From Nematostella vectensis (taxonomy: Eukaryota > Cnidaria > Anthozoa > Actiniaria > Edwardsiidae), in the NCBI RefSeq assembly GCF_932526225.1, contig NC_064046.1, positions 9,077,719 through 9,141,718 on the forward strand: a stretch of DNA of 64,000 nt, given 5' to 3'. Positions 1-11,400 of the stretch are shown piece after piece. Every line of letters begins with the position of its first letter. Positions within the stretch are counted from its first letter, which is position 1. The notes under the pieces were generated by a model that saw nothing but the letters and a program-made list of their open reading frames with translations, did not search any database and was not told the origin of the DNA. The position numbers were made by a program, and so were the translations under genes.

Positions 1-2740
1 TATGGAATTCTACATCTCAGGTAATGACTAGCTCTGCCGCAGTTTTGTCGACCCTTAAAGACGTCGCTCGGCCCACAAGCGTTTCATCCTCGTCGCCTTC
101 CGTGACGCTAAACATGACGAATGTGGCAGAGAAAAACACTGCAGGTAAAATGCTTATGAATAGGGGCGTAGTCAACCTAGTACCAGGCATTTTTGGGTTC
201 CCTGTGAAATGAACCGCAACGACGAATGGGGTGTGAAAGTGGTGACGTCACCTTAGGCTAGGACGTAGTCTTTTTAGGGGAGGGGGGGTGGTAGGTGCGT
301 ATTGATTTTTAAGCCGCTCAGATTTGACACATTTCAAGAACACGCAATTCGACGATCTCCATATCAATACATCTTATCTTGACAACTGTCTTTTAAACTG
401 ACTTTCTCTAGCCCGCTAAATCAATTCCTTATTAGGACATTACATACCATATTTGGAAGTCACTTTTTCGCTTTTTTTTCGCCCTAGAACTTTGTACGTT
501 GGAAAATCTCCACCAAAACTTGCAGGAATTTGTATTTACTACGATTTTGCAGGCCGTGTTTTTTTAGAAAAAGGCCCAGAAACATAGCAGGCACTTTTAT
601 ACCATTCAGGATTGATATGGTAATCTACCCATTTTCTCGTAAACATGAAAAATAACAATAACATAAAATAAGTCTTAATGAATCATTACTTATGATCAAA
701 TGTTCTGTTTTAGACTTGAAAAGCGACAACACGTGGAGATTTGCGGTCTTGGGCGTTGTCTTGGTGATCTTGGTAGCGCTCGTTATTTGTGTCGCCATAT
801 ACTTCGTCAAATTCAGGTGAGACGCCATTACCACAGACGAAATTCTCTTGTAATATTTTCTCTTTGTAATAGTTTCTCTTTGTAATATTTTGTTTTTCCT
901 TGCGCCAGCTGAAGGCCTTTTTTTTTTTTGGGGGGGGGGGGGGGGGGCAGAGGACCCTATTCAAGTTCATACTGTAGTCATTTAGCCTACTTGTAGGCTT
1001 TGATAGTTTTTCCGGCACGAAAACCCCAAAAACACGGAGTTCGCATACCACGGCCGCCAGGGGGAGAGGGGGAAAAAATGCGCGGGGCAAAGGGGGGGGG
1101 GGGGGAGAGGCCATTTCTCTTCCACCTCCCCCTGCGGAGCGCATTATGCAAGATGGCGGCCGGGTTATGCGAACTCCGTGTTTTAGGGGCTTTCGTGCCG
1201 CAAAAACTATCAAAGCCTACAAGTAGGCTAGTAGTCATTAGAAGCCGCGTTTCCACTAAGCCGCAAAGGAATTCTACAAGTTGCACTAGCATAGCCTTGC
1301 TTTAAGACGTCAAGATTTTTTAAAATAAAATTTGCCTTCAATGTAATATTCAAATAGTTACCAATATATTCATTACACAGGAATGGTTCACCGGAAGCTG
1401 CCCCTGTATCTCTTATACTTTACAACGTAACACAATCAAATCAACAGCAATAATCAGTTTATCATACGTTGGTAGAATAGGTAAGGGGTGACTCGTACTA
1501 ACTGTACTAACGGTGTGTCTGTTAAAAATGTAACAAAACGTAATGTAAAAATCAATGTAATTTTAAAGCAATAATGTAACTAAGGTAAAATTTTGTGACG
1601 CCCCTTTTACAAACTGTATCATGTCAATCAGGCGCAAAAATACAAACACAAAAATTCCAAAATTTTGTGGGCTTTTAAAAACTGTAACGTAACATAACGT
1701 AAAAAATGTAATTTTGAAGTTAAGTAACAATGTAATTAAAGCTAAGGTTAGCCTTTTGTGTCGTTACCTTTTTGAGTCTGGTGTGGAAAAAAAGTATTAC
1801 CTTACCAGCTGTACAAAAATTGTGAAGTAAAACGTGAAAGTAATAAATGTAAGGTGAAAAAATAAGCCCCGCGTGAACAGTTTTCCGAGGCCGAGCAGTG
1901 CTGGCGCAGTACAGGGCCGTAGCAGGGGGTGGGGCACTGGGGCATGTGCCCCTCCCCCCCCCCCCCCCCCCCCAATTTTTTCAATAATTATAAGGAAACG
2001 ACAAGAAGGGGCGTGGCTGTGCCGCCAAATATTTTCTTAATGTTTCTGTATTGTGCGCCCCCAATATTTCGAGGCCTGCTACGGCTCTGCAGTGTCAAAC
2101 CAGGTTAAGAAATGCTGCGGATTAGTTTGCCGAAATTTCCTTAGTTCTATGCCGAGTGTATTCAAGCAAGGGCTAACGCTCGAAACGTAAGCGAAACTAT
2201 TTTGTTTTCTTAGAGGCGTAAACACAATTTCAACCTTGAGTTGGTTTATTCACCTACCCCACTACTTCCCACAACTTTTTGCAACGCGTGCGTTTAACCG
2301 AGGCCAGGCTTCAAAATAGTAAACAAGATGGCAAACTTTGTTTTCATCCTCGGTTTCACGCGCGTGTCGCAAAGAGTTATGGGAAGTAGTAGGGAAGGTG
2401 AATTCTTTTCAAAAGAAGGACTAGTGAGTCCATCCTCATTCGCGTATAAATTTGTCCTGTTAGACGCTGCAGCAAGATCAACAAAGTAGGACTGATAGTG
2501 AACGAGGAGGAGGAACACAAGAAGACCCGAGAGACGACTTACGAGGTCCCTCTCATTGACTTACAGCACCGAGACAGCCGTCAATACTCCACGAACGAGC
2601 TCGTGCCGCCAGACACGCCCGAGTCCTTCCACATCCGGGACCCGCAGGAGTGGCTGTTGCCATGGCACCAGAAAAGGGCCTCGCTCTCATGCGATGCTTC
2701 AGGAAATTTGAAGAAAGTGCGTGCTGTCCGAGCGTGCTGA
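1..2740 (+). CDS. Unrecognised single-pass membrane protein, 3' exons (partial gene)
   Basis: Three exons join in phase: window start (open in frame from base 3) to 144, 714-816, and 2473-2740 with a TGA stop at 2738-2740. The donor at 145 follows codon phase 1, exon 714-816 restores Asp and ends in phase 2, and exon 2473 restores Ser. The first exon is rich in Ser/Thr and has an N-glycosylation sequon (NMT), as in a mucin-like ectodomain. The middle exon encodes a transmembrane helix (core VLGVVLVILVALVICVAI) followed by a short basic stretch. The last exon encodes a charged cytoplasmic tail of about 88 residues beginning SKINKVGLIVNEEEE. The topology suggests a type I membrane protein. The start codon and upstream exons may lie outside the window; Met at 24 is possible but an acceptor-like CAG ends at 20. 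An AATAAA at about 3612 could be the poly(A) signal. I do not recognise the family. Confidence 0.6.
974..1239. mobile_element. Foldback MITE with 9-bp target duplication (MULE-like)
   Basis: The element at 983-1230 (248 bp) starts TAGCCTACTTGTAGGC and ends with the reverse complement. The inverted repeat extends about 100 bp inward on each side, through AACACGGAGTTCGCATA, with a G-rich centre. It is bounded by identical 9-bp direct repeats GTAGTCATT at 974-982 and 1231-1239. A 9-bp duplication is typical of Mutator-like transposons. No transposase is present. The open frames on both strands here are products of the palindrome, not genes. It lies in the intron between exons 714-816 and 2473-2740. 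Confidence 0.85.
1911..2088. mobile_element. Small inverted-repeat element, ACAGGGCCGTAGC ends (copy 1)
   Basis: The ends are ACAGGGCCGTAGCAGG and GGCCTGCTACGGCTCT, inverted with respect to each other. The interior has a C-rich run and the phrase CTTAATGTTTCTGTATTGTG, shared with the copy at 4756-4986. GCAGT occurs on both flanks and may be the target duplication. No coding capacity. It is probably a hAT- or similar-type MITE; the superfamily is not certain. Confidence 0.65.
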
Positions 2741-2832
2741 GTTTATAAACACGTACGCGTTGGATATATTATAACTTATAATTACACGCAAAGGTTTCCC
2801 TGTTAACTTATTCAGGGGGATTTATCGTAATA

Positions 2833-2994
2833 CAGTGGAACCTGGATTTTACAATACTGGATTTTACGATAAGCTCGATCGATTACGATTATGGATTTTC
2901 CTTGATATCATCGAGGACCTCTTTGCAACTATACCTCGATTTAACGATACATTTTCTTTCTCCCAAGGCATATCGTAAAATCCAGGTTCCACTG
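2833..2994. mobile_element. TA-flanked MITE with CAGTGGAACCTGG ends (pogo/Tc1-mariner type)
   Basis: The terminal inverted repeats CAGTGGAACCTGGATTTTAC and its complement bound a 162-bp element flanked by TA on both sides. The sequence repeats the phrase 'gattttacgata' internally. TA duplication and a CAGTGGAACC end are typical of pogo/Tigger-like mariner elements (family knowledge). It lies just downstream of the stop codon of the membrane-protein gene, in its probable 3' UTR. Confidence 0.75.
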
Positions 2995-3027
2995 TAACGA
3001 AGTGTCTGGTTACTGGGTTCTGTTGTA

Positions 3028-3138
3028 CTGGAGACGTAGCCTGAGTATCAAGGCCCTCAGGGGAGGGGGGTGGGGACTGGGGACTTCTCTCTCCCCCCCT
3101 CCCCTAAAAAAAGCCTGATACTCAGGCTACTGGAGACG
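3028..3138. mobile_element. 93-bp MULE-like MITE with perfect 9-bp target duplication
   Basis: The element 3037-3129 begins TAGCCTGAGTATCA and ends TGATACTCAGGCTA. Perfect 9-bp direct repeats CTGGAGACG flank it at 3028-3036 and 3130-3138. The interior is G-rich then C-rich. The TAGCC terminus and 9-bp duplication match the element at 983-1230 in type but not in sequence. Confidence 0.85.
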
Positions 3139-3625
3139 TCACAGGATTCAAAATCACTTAAAAATGCATTTATTGTATTATAAAATAGGTTATTCATTAA
3201 AATGTTATCTAAGTCTTAAACGTTATACTATACATGTTGTAAATAAGATGCTTACTATCATCAGTGATATACATTGGGTCTTGGACATCTAATTGGATAT
3301 TAAAATATATGAAAATATATAATATATGATGGCGGATTCAGGAAACACCCCCACCCCTCCTCACCCTTCGCCGGAAGCGTTTACAGTCGATTGACAAAAG
3401 GTTGTCGTCAACCGGCTTCGCGACTCCGCGGCAAGCCTGCATGTAAGCATGGGTAAAAACCACTGAAGCGCCTAGCTGCATATATTAGCCAACGCGTATA
3501 CGGTAAGACTGAAGTTACATAGTATACACCTATTCCAAAAAAAAGGTTGTCAGTGCAAATGGCAAATTCCAGTTCCAAGCCCGAGGTGCTTATGGGTACT
3601 AAAAATTAGTAAAAATAAAGGTGCT

Positions 3626-4483
3626 TATAAAGTCTAGGCTCGGTTTCCAGCTGTGGTGGTTTCGGTGCGCCCGCGATTCTCTCCCATTTCACGGCTGGGC
3701 GCAGGGTACGAGGCTTTGTCTATTAGCCAATCAGAAACTTACCACTTGAAAGTCCATCGGTAAATACAGTAGAATAATTATCACAACAAGAGTTAAAATG
3801 GCAGGCCGAGTGCTTTACATCTGCTCGAGAATTCTTCAAACAAACACCGAGGTTTTCAAAACTCAATGAAGGCACTAGAATGACGCTCATAGCATCATTC
3901 TAGTGCACGTCAGCGCGCGCGCAGAAAATAGTTTGAAAAACTGACTTCAAACTCCAAGCAATATTTACTTAATAGTTTGGTGGTTCATCTATTTTGACTT
4001 TTTTTGCAATTCCCTTTTTACCTGGGACACGTTTTTCTCCCGAAGAATATTGTTTTTCTGTAACAGTCACTTTATTTGAAACATTTTTTTTCGCGCCATA
4101 AACAAACTTACGCGCGCGCGCGCCTCTGAGTTGGCGGGAACGCTGGAAAACCTGAAAAATAATTAGGGAACAAACAAACACGTTTCTGGGCGACGAACTG
4201 CAACCGGAAGTAGACGAATTTTTTGTTTCACGCTATCGCATGGCTAGCAGGTTCAAAATGTAAGACTGCGTGGTATAACAGAAACGTCTCCGTTCATTGG
4301 GTTGGAGCAAAAACTTTACAAAGACCGAAAACATTTAAAAACTTCCGGTCGTCCGTCGTTCAGAAACATGTTTGCTTAAACGATGTGACGTCACGGACAT
4401 GGTGCCTCGACCGTGCGCCCAGCCGTCAGTGGAGGAGCAGAGCGCGACGAAACAACGGCTGGAAACCGAGCCTAAATAAAGTC
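3626..4483. mobile_element. 840-bp MULE-like non-autonomous element
   Basis: The element 3635-4474 begins TAGGCTCGGTTTCCAGC and ends with the near-exact inverse GCTGGAAACCGAGCCTA. The flanks are TATAAAGTC (3626-3634) and AATAAAGTC (4475-4483), 8 of 9 bases identical, as expected for an older Mutator-type 9-bp duplication. The inside holds a GCGCGCGC stretch at about 4110-4122 and no convincing gene. Confidence 0.75.
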
Positions 4484-4755
4484 CAGCAATGTCAATTGTA
4501 TGATTTATCCATATTCTCTAGCATTTGGTAGAAATTCAATGAGACTCATGTTTCATCACGATCAAACTGCCATTTGCCATACGCCATTTGCTGTTTCTCA
4601 TGGACAACCTTTTATGAAAAAGGTTTAAAGGTGGGTACTCTAGGTGCTTGTTCTTATCCTATAGGTCTTGGAACCGCCCCTTTGGCCCACGGGTAGCTTT
4701 ATGCGCAACTGAGATAATAGGCCCCTTTATATCGTGCTACTAGAACGCTGCCATT

Positions 4756-4986
4756 ACAGGGCCGTAGCAGGGGGTGGGGCACTGGGGCACGTCTCCCCCC
4801 CAATACTTTGATAAATTATAAGGATATGACCAGTAGGGGGGGCATGGCTGTGCCCCCCAAATATTTTCTTAATGTTTCTGTATTGTGCCCCCCAATATTT
4901 CCTTAATGTTTCTGTATTGTGCCCCCCAATATTTCCTTAATGTTTCTGTATTGTGCCCCCCAATATTTCGAGGCCTGCTACGGCCC
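4756..4986. mobile_element. Inverted-repeat element, ACAGGGCCGTAGC ends (copy 2) with internal tandem repeats
   Basis: Same ends as the element at 1911-2088 (ACAGGGCCGTAGCAGG and CCTGCTACGGCCCT). It carries about four tandem copies of a roughly 35-bp unit containing CCTTAATGTTTCTGTATTG. The internal amplification is absent in copy 1, so it arose after the family dispersed or in this copy only. Confidence 0.7.
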
Positions 4987-5495
4987 TGCATCAATGACCC
5001 ATATAGAATCACGACAAGGTGTGAGATGCTTTAAAAATTGCGTCTCCACGTCAAAGAGCCTTAAGGCCTCTCTAACCTAACAAACGAAGCGAGGACGTAA
5101 GCACTTCGTGCGCATGTGGAAGCCAGTACGAAGGAGACAAGCGTAGAAGGAATAATACGATTTTCTTTCTTCTTCTCGGCTTGTATCTCCTTAGCGTGGA
5201 TTTTCACACGCGGGTAAACTCTCTTAGGGACCGACCATTAGAAAAGTGAAGGTGGGTGGGGTGTGGGGAAGGTTTCAGTCGTGCATGCTTTTTTTGTTCT
5301 TATCATGAATTGTTTTCATTGTTGTGTGCATTCTTCCTGTCTGGTTTGAGCTGCGTGCGTTCTTTTCGAGGCTTTATCGTGTATTATTTTTTTGTTCGTT
5401 TCCCCTTTCACTATTCTAATGGTCCGTCCCTTACTTCCCCTATACTTTCCTTCGGTTTTCTTCGGTAGTTTCTTCGGTCGTTTTTTTTTTTGGGA

Positions 5496-8400
5496 TCACG
5501 ACAGGGCCTGGTGCTTAACGAAGTCCGCCTCGACGTCAAACATCTGACCAGCAATGTTCATCTGCAGACGTTTCCCTTGCAGGAAGTCAGCGGTTATCTC
5601 TTCTCCGTCCTTTTCAACCAGCGCAAAGCAAACAGGTCGACCTTGCGCGAAGCTGTATACCGATGACGTCACCATACCAATGACGTCACCGTTGTGTACA
5701 ATCGTCTCCCCTCCCCAGGGGAAATAGTCGTCGTCGTTCTGTTTAACCTTAACAAACGCCAGACGCTTTGTTAATGGTTTATCACGCTTTTTTGCCAGAG
5801 CATCTTTGCCATAAAATTCGAGTTTCTAGGAAAGGATTAACAATATGTCATCATTGATAGCTGCAATCACTTCGAAAATTGGTTAAGAATGCTAGGTATT
5901 TACACTAGTTGTGCTAATTTCGCAAATACACTTGTTATACTATTGTTATACCTTATCGGCGCTGTCTAGCCCAGCCTCTAGGGGGGTGATCCACGGGTGA
6001 ATTTCCGCTCCCAATCCCGGCATGCCTTTCTCTTCTGTAATGGCATCTACCGCGTACCAACCAACATCGCGGGCTCCACAATTTTTAAGTTTTCGGTACA
6101 AGGTTGTTACTTGCTATAATTTCAAAGATAACAGGAAATCAGCACTAATTGTGCGATTATGACTATTCTTTAAATACGTGACTCACGTCATTCGGTACGA
6201 GGAGCAACCAGCCATCATTAGAAGCGGCGAGCTGGGACGAGTAAATCAGCGTGACGTCACACGCAAAGTCAATGTCTATTACCTGCAATGACAAGATGAG
6301 CTTATGGTCTTGATTAACACTGAGTAACGAATAAGGCATCTTTCAATCTCTTCGAAATTGCTAGCAAAATTGTACAATATTGTTTTATCCTTCTCCGTAT
6401 CTTCAACTCCTTCTCCGCTTTTGAATTGTAAAAGATTCGCGTGCCAACACTTTTGCGCACTTCTTATTTCTCTAATGTTTCAATTTCGAGAATGTAAAGA
6501 GAAAACCTTAATTCCACATTGAGAGTAGGATATTAGAAAACAAAAGTTATTATAGAATATAACACATCCTGACTATTGACTTAGCTTCTAATAACACATC
6601 CTGACTATTGACTTAGCTTGTAATAAGACCATTTAGGATAATTTAGGCAGCACGATTTAAAAGTATGTGACTAGCCAGCGACAACTCTACAACTCGAGTC
6701 ATAGGCTGATTAACACGATGCTCGACTACGGAAATCGTAGTGTGTAATTCAGGGCCAAGACATGTCGTAGGCAGGTCGCATACGACTAAATCGTGCTGTC
6801 CAGATCAGCGTTATGGTGACGAATATTGTTATGTCACGCGGTGTCTTGCGTACCTGACATGTGTCAACAGGAAACTCCTCGATACCAAGAGGGGTCTGGG
6901 TCAAAGGCTGCATCAAATCACGTGACGTCGGACCAAGGACCCCCAAAATAGAACAATTGGATTGCAAGTCCGTAACGGTGACGTCATCAGCCGCATGCCT
7001 GGTTACCCAGCTGATCGCTCGGACTAAGTACGAGGGCTTGGCGAGGAGTAGAAATCTGCAATTGACGATATTTGAGCTAAAAGGGCGATAGGTGCAAACT
7101 CGTCAAACCAGTTTTACTTACCTGTTTGGATGTGTGCGGACCAGCGTGCACTGTAGCTCAAATCCCCCGTCGTGGTTGAGCATGGCCGTATGAAGAACAC
7201 CGTTGATTGGTATGTCTGCGTCGTCAATACAGAGTTTCTGTAGCAGATCCACGCACCCATGCACATCTTGCGACTTGAGAATGTAAGCAACAAAAGTATT
7301 TTTAGGATCTCGAGGGTAAATCACTCGCCTTGATCTTCAGGATTCCTATGGTAAAATAACTCATTCTGGTCTTCAGGATTCCTGTGGTAAATCACCTAGC
7401 AAATGCCATTGTCAAACCATTCACGTGATCTCACGGATCCCTGTGGTAAATCTTCAACTAGCATCCCTGTGTCAAAACCCCTCACCTTGATCTCAAGAAT
7501 TCCTGTGGAAGTTAAGTCCACTAGTCCCACCCCCTCTTTGCACGCTCTGTATTCCTGCTCCACGTTAGCGAGCCATGGCGGCCTGCCGAATGTACCCAAA
7601 GTCTTGGAGTTATTATCTGAGAACAGAATAGGGAAACTAATCCTTACAATTCGAGCATTCATGTCATACGGCATAAAAGGGATCTTCTGGAAGGAGTAAA
7701 AAGAAAGGTTATTTAAAGCTCAATCTTTTACTGCGGCATTTTTACATATTAAAAAGCTTTTCACAGATATTGATTAAGAGATGTCAAAATAGGAGCAATA
7801 TAACGAACTAAGACTTTTAGTGAGGGTACGAAAGTAGCGGTGTGCTTAACGACACTGAAAATGAATCAGGCCCGTAGCCAGGGTTTTGAGTTTGGGGTTC
7901 GTTTATCGAACGGACCATTTTCTCTTAAGTGGATCGTCCTAGCTCGCAAACAGGCAAAGGTACTTGATTTGTCTTCATTACAGCGGACCCTCTATTCCAG
8001 TGAATGGGTTTTCGGCTTGATGGGTTCTCCCCCCCCCCCCTTTTCGGCTACGGCCCTGTTGTGAAAACATAGATAGATAGTACATAGAGAGTAAGCGAGG
8101 TATGTATTTACGTGCAACATTATCCGTTCTGATAATATTGGGCACCAAAAGATCCTTGATCCTCGTTACCTTCTGAACCAATCCTGAACCAATTTGGCGT
8201 CTCCCAACCCATCCGCTCGCCCCAAGATGCCCCGGCCTCATCCAGCAGAGTATAAAGGACTGGGCACTTGAGTGGCCTCGCAAAAGAACACTCCCTTCGG
8301 GGGTAGGGTATAGAGTACTGGTACCCAACCATTCCTCGGATGCGTTCACGAAGATAAGACAGGTTGTTATGGTGATGAGAAAAACGCTTGATGTCGAGGC

Positions 8401-11400
8401 ATGACACATTGAGGGGTGGCCGGCCTTTTGTTATCCACTCGGAGAGCAATCGACCAACTCCTGCTGCGTTCGCGATTCCGTTCGTGCAAGCTCCGGCAGC
8501 GACGAAATAGTTGCGAACCTAGATATATGGATAGAAAAAATGGAAGGCGTGAGACTCACCCGTCAAAACATGCACCAAAATGTTCTAAGTCCGGTAATCA
8601 TTAGTGGGATATCACGTGCGATATCACGTGATTAACTCACATTGGGGGCTTCTCCCATGATACAACGCCCGTCTGGAGTGAAACTCTCCGGTCCATTTAC
8701 CATTTGTCGTATTTCTGTCCGTTCCATCTCTGGTATTCTGTGGATAATTTCTCCCATAAGGCACTCTAAGAAAAAAAAAAGGATAATCTAATTTTAGCTG
8801 GTTTACTCTAACGGGTGCTATCAGTAGAACCCCGCTAACTCGAACTCTGACGGGTCTTATGGATAGTGGTAATACAGTAGAACCCCTCTAACTCGAACTC
8901 TGACGGGTCTTATGGATAGTGGTAATACAGTAGAACCCCGCTAACTCGAACTCTGACGGGTCTTATGGATAGTGGTAATACAGTAGAATTCCGGTTACTT
9001 GAACTCTGAAGATAGACAAAAGTCATCTCGACTAATTGAGGAGTTACGAGTTTTTTAAGCGTGAGGTAGGAAAAGAAGTGAAAATAACATAAGGGAGCCC
9101 AAACTCTCGAGCTTACAGGGAGTCTCACCAAATTGGTCCCAGTCCTCTTGAAATAGCTGGAACTCGAAGTGTCTAGGGACTCCCTGTGTAAAAACAGGTT
9201 TTGCGATTGGTTCCAGGCCCCCGGCGCATATGCCACCTCCCCATTCGCGGAAGTACACGTGACCATCCGGGTCTCGTAGCATGGGGAGCATGTGACTTGC
9301 GCCTATTGGCTGAGTGATTATGTAAAAATGCTCAACTGGATGGAGCGGAATGTGGACTGGGGAAGCGCATTTCTGTGGAGTAAACACAATCAAGATAATA
9401 GTGGAAAAACTGACAGGGTTCTTGGTGAATTTTTTTCCGCACAAGAAATTGGGCTCGCGCGGTAAAAAATTCAAAATGCCACTGGCGTTCACAGACTCAG
9501 TTGTAATGTTTTTGCGTCTCGCGCCACTATTTCTGATGTAAATAAGCTTGTAACCCTCTTCAGTCTGCCCTGAAGAAGTCTTATTAAAGACGAAAATTTG
9601 GCAGAATTAAATTCCGGTTTTTGGTGTATTGTATTCATTCTTCTGGTTCACTAACACGACTATTTGGGCTTTGTGAAAACGGTCTAATATATGCATGTAT
9701 TAATAATATATGACGTCAGGTACTTACTAGGCCGAGCTGCCTTGCCCACTAGAATTAATGGAGAAAAACAGTTATAAGAATTATTACACAAAGCCACAAT
9801 GTGCAACAGTTGATAATACATTAAAACCGTGTTAATACGAACCCTAAAGCATACGACACACTAGGCGATTTTGTAAGAGAGAATTTTAATCGCCGACCGA
9901 AAATCGCCAGTCTGCCACCGCAGCGGCGAATTCGCCGCTATCTAGACGTCTAAATCGTCCGATATTGGCGATCAAATTCGCTGGCGATCTCCGACGAATG
10001 AATTCGGTCATATGAGCGTACAAAAAACCCTAGTAATGTGTCGCAGACTTAAGGGGTTAAGAAAAACAGTAGCGTGGGGCTCGATAATCTTCTCTTCTCC
10101 TGCGCAGAAGACCTTATCGCCAGTCTGAAATTCCTCTCATTATGGAAAGTGCTCTATGGCTTGCACGGGAGAAATCAAACCAATTTCGAGGGGGGGGGGG
10201 TTTCAAAATGGCAATAAGGACAGTCATTTAAGATATGACTTCAAAGCTCGTAGCTGAGCTTGATTAGTCGCATAAGAAGACTTCATAGCTCAGATCTAAG
10301 CTGGCTGGGCTCGAATTCCGGGTAGTTCAGTTAAGAGTTACCAGGGGTTTCGAGTTATTCGAGCTTGATGTATCGCACTCTTACTGATGTATAAAAACTG
10401 CCTTAAATGGGACTTCCAAATATGGTATACAACAAGTCCGTGTAGTTACCATTCCTGCGCAGTTGACGAATATTTGACAAGAGATGTCCCCTTTGTCAGT
10501 GCGAACACCCGTCACATCCCTTCCATCCGTCAAAACTTCCGCTATCGCTGTTTTCTGGTGAATTTTAACCCCTGGAATAAAAAAAAAAGATTTAACAACT
10601 TAAGAACTTTAAGAAAGAAGAACTTTTAGAAATTTAAGCAATGTTCAAGGTCAAGGTCATTGTAGGCACGCTCTCGGAAAGATGTGTCCGTTACATGGAG
10701 GTTTAAATATGACGAAACCCCCCGGACCGAAACATTTGTCCGTTATATAAAGGTGTTTATAAAATAGAAATCCTCGGGACCGAAAAGTGTGTCCGCTATA
10801 TGGAGGTGTTCATATAACAGACACCCTCGCGACTAAAAAATAAGCCTGTTATATGGAGATGTTACAGACCGTTTAAAGTAGCTCCTTTGCCGAAAGAGCT
10901 GCAGAGGTCACTCGGGCTGATGACGCCCTCATCTGGTAACCAGAGGGCCCCCTAGAATAGAAAATAAACCGATATTTACACAAACAGGTTGTCTCTGAAC
11001 ACACAGGCTCGACCAATACAACAGAACTTTCCCTACACCACCCCCCCTCCCCCCCCCCCCCCCCCCCCCCACACACACACCCGTACTTCATCCCGGAATA
11101 CGGGTATGTAGAGAGACAATAATTAATACCTTGACATCGTCGGCTCTCATGAATGGAAACTTTTCCTTGGCTTCTTCGGGGGAAATCAAATCAAGTTCTA
11201 TACCAAATGCCCTGTATGACAAAAATAAAATATTCAAGAAATGTACAAGAAGCAGGGACAGCTGTAGAAAAGATTTCAGCTCTCCCATATCAAGATACTG
11301 GTGTAAACTTTGTACCGAGATCCCTGTGTTAAACTTTGTAACATACTTTTCCCTAAATAATAAAAGAGATACGGTAGATGAGTTTATAGATGTTTTTTTC

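Noticed and set aside
710-1305. Overlapping ORFs on both strands around 710-1305
   Set aside because: Most of this is the palindromic MITE 983-1230; only the short exon 714-816 is supported by splice phase.
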